The notes under the pieces were generated by a model that was not told the DNA's origin, did no database searches, and saw only the letters and a program-made list of their open reading frames with translations. 59,157 nucleotides of DNA, from the NCBI GenBank assembly GCA_032718475.1, contig JAUCBJ010002655.1, positions 1 to 59,157 on the forward strand, in the 5' to 3' direction. Source of the DNA: Nemertoderma westbladi (lineage: Eukaryota; Xenacoelomorpha; Nemertodermatida; Nemertodermatidae). The translations under genes and the position numbers were made by a program. Positions 53,633-59,157 of this stretch are shown one piece after another (positions within the stretch are counted from its first letter, which is position 1; the number at the start of each line of letters is the position of its first letter).

Positions 53633-55999
53633 AATTGGTCTGAATTTGTGTATCCAGACAATGCTTGCTACAACCAGTTTGCCACTTTTATCTTGCATAA
53701 TAGCTTAACTCAATTGCAATTTAAACCAACTAGGGGCCCAAATGTGCTGGATTTAGTGTTCACATCGGATAATCAGTTTGTTTCTAGTGTTAATACTAAC
53801 GTACCCTTCTCAACCAGTGACCATGACAGTGTTAGTTTTAATATTTTAGCACCATCCCTTCATATTAATGATAATTCAACCTCGTATACAGGTTTTTATG
53901 ATTTTAATAATGGCGACTATACTGCTTTCAGTGCTTACATTAAGAATAGTAATATTATTACCAGGTATGAAAGTTGTGTTATGGTAGACGATTTTTATGA
54001 GACTTTTTCCTCAGTACTTAAGGAAGGCATAGACAAATTTGTCCCTTTCAAACCTTTTAAACAACGCAAAAAGTATTACCCGCTTTTTGTTAGACGCCTT
54101 CAGAGGGCGAAGAAATTACTGTGGAGGAAACGACATAGAGAGAATGGGCGACAAGAATATTATCGTGTGGCAAAGGCTGCAGCCTCTGCAGCTCACCGCG
54201 CTACCTGCATCAAAGAGACTGAAATCCTAAACTCGGGTAACCCTGCTTTAATTTATAAATATATAAATTCAAAGAGAAAATCCACCTTGGGTATTGGCCC
54301 TTTAAAATTCAAAGGTGATACGGTAGTGGATGATGCGACAAAGGCCCGTATATTTAACGAGGTGCTAACCCAAAATTTTACAGTTGATAACAATGTAAGC
54401 ATCAATATACCCAGTAAAGTGCATAGTAGTATTAATTTGTCGACTATAAATTTTAGCCCGGTAAATGTGTTAACTTTTTTGAATAAGTTGCCCAATAAGA
54501 AAAGTGGGACCCCTGACAACCTACCGAGTATCTTATTTCATCGTTTATCAGTGTGCTTGGCTAAACCATTATCTGTTATATTTAAACTCTCTTTTGAGAC
54601 ACACACACTTCCATCTATTTGGCTTACTGCTACCATTATTCCTATCTTTAAAAAGGGTGATCCTTGCGACCCCTTTAACTATAGACCAATATCATTAACT
54701 TGCATCGCATGCAAAATTATGGAAATGTGTGTCAAAAATGATTTATTATCCTATTTGCTATTGAATAAATTGATCAATAAGGCACAACATGGTTTCTTGT
54801 GCCGTAGGTCTACCAATACACAATTATTGGAGTGTGTTACAGATTGGTATAATATGGTTGATAATAGGCAAAATATCGATATAATTTATATCGATTTCGC
54901 CAAAGCCTTTGATTCCGTTGTGCACAGCAAATTATTAATTAAACTGAGAGCTTATGGCATAGCTGATGACTTGTTATTGTGGCTTTCAGCCCTTCTGTCA
55001 AATAGGACACAGCGTGTTGTTGTCGGTAAATATTGCTCAGATTTTGCACCAGTTACCTCCGGTACAATACAAGGGAGTGTGCTGGGACCACTTTTGTTCC
55101 TAATGTTCATAAACGACCTACCTGAACAGCTCTTGCCAATAACTGTCAAACTTTTCGCTGATGATGTTAAAATGTATGCTGACAGTTCGCAGTGCCATTT
55201 GCTATCCAATGCACTTAATAAACTGGAGACATGGGCCAGTACATGGCAGCTGTCGATTGCAGCACACAAATGTACTGTAGTTTATGTGGGTAAAAACAAT
55301 TGCAAACATGTGTACTACTTAAATGATAGCGTCCTCAGTGAAAGTTTATTTTGTAAAGATTTAGGCTTAACAGTAATGTCAGATCTCTCATTCGATCGGT
55401 ACTGCAGCGACCAAGTAGCCAAAGCATGTAAAATTGTCAACATTCTGTTTCGGTGTATTCAAACGAAAAACATTAAAGCTCTCCTTATGGCATACAAAAG
55501 TATGGTCCGCCCATTACTTGAGTATTGTACTTCAGTATGGTCTCCATATAAAAAAAGCAGTATCAATCTTGTCGAGAGCGTACAGCATTACTTTACTAGG
55601 CGCTTATATGCAAGGTGCAATATTCCCTATACTTGTTATACAAACCGTTTAGATTTTCTGTTCTTACAACCGCTGGAACTACGTCGTATCATATTTGATT
55701 TAAAGTTAACCTACAGTATTGACAGAAACCTAGTTGATCTAGATGTAGATAAATATTTTACAAGACAACCGCGTAGTGGTCTTCGAGGGCATTCTCGTAA
55801 ATTATTTGTACCTAGGTGCAGACTCAATATGTGTAAAAACTCGTTTAAGCACAGAGTTGTTCCTATTTGGAACGAGTTACCTGGAGATCTTGTTGATGCT
55901 GTAAACCTAACCATTTTTACACGGGGTTTGTCAGGGGTTAACCTACTTAAATATTGCTCTTTTTCAAGAGACCAGGGTAATCCATGGTTTTTTCAGTAA
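53633..55999 (+). CDS. CR1-like LINE ORF2 (endonuclease end and reverse transcriptase)
   Basis: The open frame of 783 codons from 53648 continues the endonuclease (STSDHDSVSFNI motif) and a linker (FVRRLQRAKKLLWRKRHREN), then a complete RT: NKKSGTPDNLPSILFHRLSV, WLTATIIPIFKKGDPCDPFN, YRPISLTCIACKIMEMCVKN, QHGFLCRRSTNTQLLE, IIYIDFAKAFDSVVHSKLL, VTSGTIQGSVLGPLLFLMFI and the box TVKLFADDVKMYADSS. The C-terminal region (VESVQHYFTRRLYARCNIPY, FKHRVVPIWNELPGDLVDAV) is typical of CR1/Jockey-type LINEs. The RT appears intact, so only the 5' half of the element (ORF1/endonuclease junction) is defective. Removal of the SINE restores the endonuclease frame. Confidence 0.9.
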   Translation, partial: NWSEFVYPDNACYNQFATFILHNSLTQLQFKPTRGPNVLDLVFTSDNQFVSSVNTNVPFSTSDHDSVSFNILAPSLHINDNSTSYTGFYDFNNGDYTAFSAYIKNSNIITRYESCVMVDDFYETFSSVLKEGIDKFVPFKPFKQRKKYYPLFVRRLQRAKKLLWRKRHRENGRQEYYRVAKAAASAAHRATCIKETEILNSGNPALIYKYINSKRKSTLGIGPLKFKGDTVVDDATKARIFNEVLTQNFTVDNNVSINIPSKVHSSINLSTINFSPVNVLTFLNKLPNKKSGTPDNLPSILFHRLSVCLAKPLSVIFKLSFETHTLPSIWLTATIIPIFKKGDPCDPFNYRPISLTCIACKIMEMCVKNDLLSYLLLNKLINKAQHGFLCRRSTNTQLLECVTDWYNMVDNRQNIDIIYIDFAKAFDSVVHSKLLIKLRAYGIADDLLLWLSALLSNRTQRVVVGKYCSDFAPVTSGTIQGSVLGPLLFLMFINDLPEQLLPITVKLFADDVKMYADSSQCHLLSNALNKLETWASTWQLSIAAHKCTVVYVGKNNCKHVYYLNDSVLSESLFCKDLGLTVMSDLSFDRYCSDQVAKACKIVNILFRCIQTKNIKALLMAYKSMVRPLLEYCTSVWSPYKKSSINLVESVQHYFTRRLYARCNIPYTCYTNRLDFLFLQPLELRRIIFDLKLTYSIDRNLVDLDVDKYFTRQPRSGLRGHSRKLFVPRCRLNMCKNSFKHRVVPIWNELPGDLVDAVNLTIFTRGLSGVNLLKYCSFSRDQGNPWFFQ

Positions 56000-56389
56000 A
56001 ATGTATTTAATTTCGTTAGTATTGTTTTTTTTTTTTTTTTTTTCTATTTTTTCCAATGGTCAAACTGGATATTTTCTCTTACTTTGAACCAATTATTTTA
56101 AATTTAATGTTCTTTTTAATTTTCTTCAACATTCCTTGTGTAATTTTAATTTTAATTTCAATTTCAATATTCTTTTTTTCACATTAAAACTAATTATGGA
56201 CCACCATAAGTGCTATATGCCTGGTAGGTATCCTCTCCCTCGAACCATATAATGTATCTTATATCACAATTACAATATTTTACTTATATTTAGTAAATGT
56301 ATTTCGTGTATAATTTTGTATTAATATCTGTTGCTTTGTTTTTTTTTTAAATTTGATTTCGTGTTAATAAATAAAATAAATAAATAATA
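56000..56389 (+). other. LINE 3' UTR ending in AATAAA-rich repeats
   Basis: T-rich non-coding sequence ends in AATAAATAAAATAAATAAAT (56366-56388), which would be the LINE tail. The next sequence belongs to the upstream region of the multi-exon gene. Confidence 0.6.
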
Positions 56390-56803
56390 GAGGCATACAT
56401 ACCGTACATAGCCCAGGCAATGCCAGGCTGGAAAAAGTCTCCCAGGCCGCGCACAACGCCCGCGCACTTCATTGCCAACTGCGCATTCCCATATGCAATA
56501 ATCGCGCACCCCAAAAATCCCAAAACTATTTTGTATTTTTTTTGTACTTTTTTGTACAAATTCGTCGGACCGGCTGACCGGTGTATTACCGTACAGTATG
56601 ACAGTATTAGGCATTAGGTTTAAGTTCATGTAGCTGCCTAACAGCCTAATGGATCGATCTTAGAAAGAAAAAAAGTGATATGAAAAGGGCTAGCCTACAA
56701 TAACAAGCTGACAAGCAATATAGAAGGCATAGGCCTATACCAGTATACAAACATCTATAGTACTGTAGTATAGTATAGTATACCCTACATATTTGTATAA
56801 ATT
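56390..56803 (+). promoter_or_regulatory. Upstream region of the multi-exon gene
   Basis: This interval lies between the LINE tail and the ATG. Tandem TAGTATAGTATAGTATA (about 56765-56783) is TATA-like and lies about 25-40 bp before the start codon, so it could be in the 5' UTR instead. Short open frames on the other strand are not supported. Confidence 0.3.
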
Positions 56804-58641
56804 ATGGCTTGTAAATACTGCGTTATCATCTTCAACGTTGATGAAGCACGTGGAATAGAAGATGAGTTTAGTGGGGTGTGTTGCACCAGTTGGTTAGAAG
56901 AAGACTCAAAAACTGTACGATATCCTGAATCTACGCGTCTTATATCTAAAGCCCTAAAAGATTGTACGCCAGCTGGCTGTAAATCGGCCGGTAATTGGGG
57001 ACTATTCAGTATTCGTATCGTGCGGAATTCCCATACAGGTGATTGTTCATAATTTTTATTTATTTGTATATATATTATATTTATATGTAACTAGACAAAG
57101 TTAGTAATTTCATATGTACCGGTTTACCGGTAGGCTACTACACCAGTATTTATCAATAACATATTTAACTGGTTGATACGAAATGGAACAGCAATATAAT
57201 GTTTATTTTGTATTGTTTAAGTAATAAACATCGTCTATTATTATATAGATTCATTACTAAGAGCTCGGGAAATTGAGAGAATGTCTGTGGCAGACTCCGA
57301 TTGTGTTGGGTCAGACCAAGAACTGCAGTGGACAAGGTTTGATGGCCGCAAGCGAGTTGCATTGCAGGTGATTGACAGTGACTCAGAAGACCAGTCGCAG
57401 TCTCTAGCCATTCGTGTTGGCAAGAAGGTTAAGAAGAAGTGAGTTATCACTAAGAGTATAATTTTTTAATTATGAAAATGGTATTTATATATATACCGGT
57501 AATTGTTATTTTTTGACAAATATATATTTTGGGTTTTTTAACATAACCTTACCTAACGGCGGGGTACTGGGGTAGCTCAGTTGGTTGAGCGCTATCGAAA
57601 GAGGAGCCTTCAGGTCGCCTCCGGCTTCAGCCGACTGTGTGCTTGTTAAACTAGTCCTAGACGTTAACCAACACTAACCTAGCGAAACCCTACACAAACT
57701 AATCTAACCAAACCAAACCCTATCACTAAATAATACTAAATATCAACTGTATTATACCATTTATATAGTCTTGCTTTGCCATCCTTCCCGCAACGCCATT
57801 CTCAATTTCGTATTTCGCCGACACCTGGTCAAATGGCTGTACACCTACCAATTGAACCAATGAGAGACGATGGTACCGAAATTAGTAATCTACACCCCTC
57901 ACAAATAGACCACTCCACCGGCCAGCCTCAATCTGAACCGGTTCGGCTGCCATCAACAAACGTGGTGACACCGCCACCATTGGCTCCACCACCGGAATCT
58001 GGCTCTACTAGTGCCCACCGGGATAGTCCAGCTGCCTTAGATTCACTCACAGGGTAAGATAGTTTATTCTATTCTATTTATTTATTTTATATTAAATTTT
58101 TAAAAACATTTTTAAAAATATTTTTTTTATGAATTTGTGGGGGGTGATGGTGGGGGGAGGGGGGGGGGGGGTGTAGAATCAGCTTGCCACAGGGCGTCAG
58201 AAACCTCGGTACGTAATTATTTTTAATTTTTATGGTAAAAAAATGTCTGTTTTCAAAACCCGGGAACCAGAGACCTATCCGGAGACAAAAAAATAGCCCG
58301 TAGAAGCCAGAGATCAGTGACAGGTCTCTGTTTCAACTCTAATTCATTCATATTATGCCTTTCATTACATTTGCACTACTCAATATTAGTAAATAGTAAG
58401 AGTCCTTAGAAAGTAAAAATAAAAGTCCCTTTTCCTTACAGTATTGCAGAGGATTGCCGAGGGGCTGATGGAACTGCGTAGGGAGTTCCGGGAGTTCAGA
58501 CATGAGTGGAAGGCTCATACAGCGTCTCATTCCTTGGATTCGACTCTCATTGAAGGGCCATCAGAATTGCCTGCCTCGACACTGGAGGAATTGGTCGCGT
58601 GGGAGTCCGCGTTAGACGATAAAAAACGAACTATTCAGCAA
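56804..58641 (+). CDS. Multi-exon host-like gene, DUF4806-type family, 3' end beyond window
   Basis: Predicted exons: 56804-57038, 57249-57438, 57769-58053, 58183-58208 (microexon, less certain) and 58442-58641, giving 312 codons in frame. Exon 1 (MACKYCVIIFNVDEARGIED, TSWLEEDSKTVRYPES, NWGLFSIRIVRNSHT) and exon 2 (DSLLRAREIERMSVADSD) resemble the N-terminal domain seen in many arthropod and other invertebrate DUF4806 proteins. Exon 3 is Pro/Ser-rich; exon 5 (RIAEGLMELRREFREFRHEW, LPASTLEELVAWESALDD) looks like the coiled segment and start of DUF4806. Donors CAG|GTGATT, AA|GTGAGT, AGG|GTAAGA, CAA|GTATGT and acceptors TATATAG, TATATAG, TTCCTTACAG support the model, and phases agree (1, 2, 2, 1, 0). 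Function is unknown; nuclear or regulatory roles are only conjecture. It is the best candidate for a functional gene here. Confidence 0.72.
57569..57640 (+). repeat. tRNA-like A-box fragment in intron 2
   Basis: GGGTAGCTCAGTTGGTTGAG followed by GCGC matches the D-arm/A-box of many tRNAs, but no B box (GGTTCRANYCC) or acceptor pairing follows. It is probably the head of a degraded tRNA-derived SINE, not a tRNA gene. Confidence 0.5.
58183..58208 (+). CDS. Candidate 26-nt microexon of the multi-exon gene
   Basis: Exon 3 ends in phase 2 while exon 5 needs a phase-1 entry, so a piece of length 3n+2 is required between them. A 26-nt segment bounded by AATCAG and G|GTACGTAAT fits exactly and gives GLPQGVRNLV joined to LQRIAEGL. 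Its acceptor is preceded by a poly-G run rather than pyrimidines, which weakens the call. The alternative is an acceptor at CAGAG (58451) with no microexon. Confidence 0.45.
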
Positions 58642-59157
58642 GTATGTAATGATAGTAACACAATTCCATATTATAAAATTATGCTTGGGATCTAAATTTT
58701 AGACTTAATTCTTAAAATATTAAGCATTATAATTCTTAGTCTTAATTTTTGGTGTACGAATAATTCCGATCCAGACAATTCAGACCCGGACAATTGCGAC
58801 CCAACATCTTTAAAATAAAATATTTTACACACTGAAGTAGTTGTGAATTGTCCGGATCCAGCCGTAGGACAATTCTGACAGAGATATATTTATATACTAC
58901 TAACTAATTATAATTACATTTAAAATACTTATGCTGCATTTTAACATCAATTAATGTAGGGAGTGGTAATAATATCTTATCATATTATATTAATATTATA
59001 TTATATTATTAATATTGTATATTGTATATAATATTATATTATTAGAATATTCTTATTATAATTCTGGAAGGATTGCAATTAAAATAAATTGTTGCTCTAC
59101 AAATTAACATGAAGTACACTGCTAACACTACATAGGCCAGGCCTAACAGTCGGAATT
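58642..59157. other. Intron or 3' flank of the multi-exon gene
   Basis: AT-rich. GGACAATT motifs occur in direct and inverted form at 58786-58875 (CCGGACAATTG, GAATTGTCCGGATCC, GGACAATTC), a possible small degraded inverted repeat. A (TA/TAT)-rich block lies at 58975-59045. No further exon is recognised. Confidence 0.45.

Noticed and set aside
56321-56629. Minus-strand frame upstream of the multi-exon gene
   Set aside because: Overlaps a LINE tail and low-complexity sequence; no homology signal.
57569-57640. A functional tRNA gene
   Set aside because: Only the A-box half is tRNA-like; there is no B box or acceptor stem.

Overview
This window is eukaryotic (metazoan) nuclear DNA. It has no operons or ribosome binding sites and is AT-rich, with many poly-G/poly-C tracts, tRNA-derived SINEs, LINEs, LTR elements of three superfamilies, a Penelope-like element, several TIR DNA transposons, and at least one clearly intron-containing gene. 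The repeertoire (RTE- and CR1-type LINEs, BEL/Pao, a PHD-bearing LINE ORF1, a SINE ending in a 'GCGCTATATAAAT'-type tail) suggests a marine invertebrate. The sequence does not fix the species. Almost all of the first 56 kb is transposable-element (TE) sequence, much of it nested.

Layout. 1-3070: a minus-strand LINE whose linker between endonuclease and RT carries an in-frame 30-bp minisatellite; its 5' end is cut off at 3071. 3071-8438 and 20210-25578: two near-identical copies of a 5.37-kb segment made of a Ty3/gypsy tail, an unidentified antisense open frame, a decayed BEL/Pao pol and its 3' side. The second copy is contiguous with its gypsy parent (18396-20272), so the first copy looks derived. 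8439-11325: a palindromic ~165-bp satellite, an RTE LINE fragment and a Penelope-like GIY-YIG relic. 11326-18079: a Ty1/copia element with 183-bp LTRs, a 5-bp target duplication, a tRNA-iMet primer site and a PPT. One LTR is split by a 2-kb TA-inserting DNA element and the RNase H region is split by a 133-bp RTE LINE tail.

25579-29770: diverged satellite, two SINEs and a frameshifted CR1-like LINE. 30245-37653: a large TA-flanked pogo-like element whose transposase gene is interrupted by a 2.75-kb fold-back with about 1.3-kb arms. 37985-41400: a minisatellite array interrupted by a second TA-inserting element. 42749-46057: an almost complete RTE-type LINE. 46685-47197: a GTCN-type microsatellite. 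48181-48516: a PHD-finger exon with a strong splice donor, followed by a 1.7-kb TIR element in the presumed intron. 51948-56389: a CR1-like LINE with PHD-finger ORF1, interrupted by a hAT-type MITE and by a SINE.

56804-58641: a multi-exon host-like gene with intact reading frame across predicted introns. Its start and exon-5 sequences resemble the DUF4806-type family of invertebrate proteins. It continues past the right edge and is the best candidate for a functional non-transposon gene.

The window works best as a stratigraphic record. Six insertions can be removed on paper at their target-site duplications, and each removal rejoins the older sequence (LTR, Penelope frame, copia frame, minisatellite unit, PHD finger, LINE endonuclease), which gives a relative order of events. 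No defence system, CRISPR array or bacterial feature is present.
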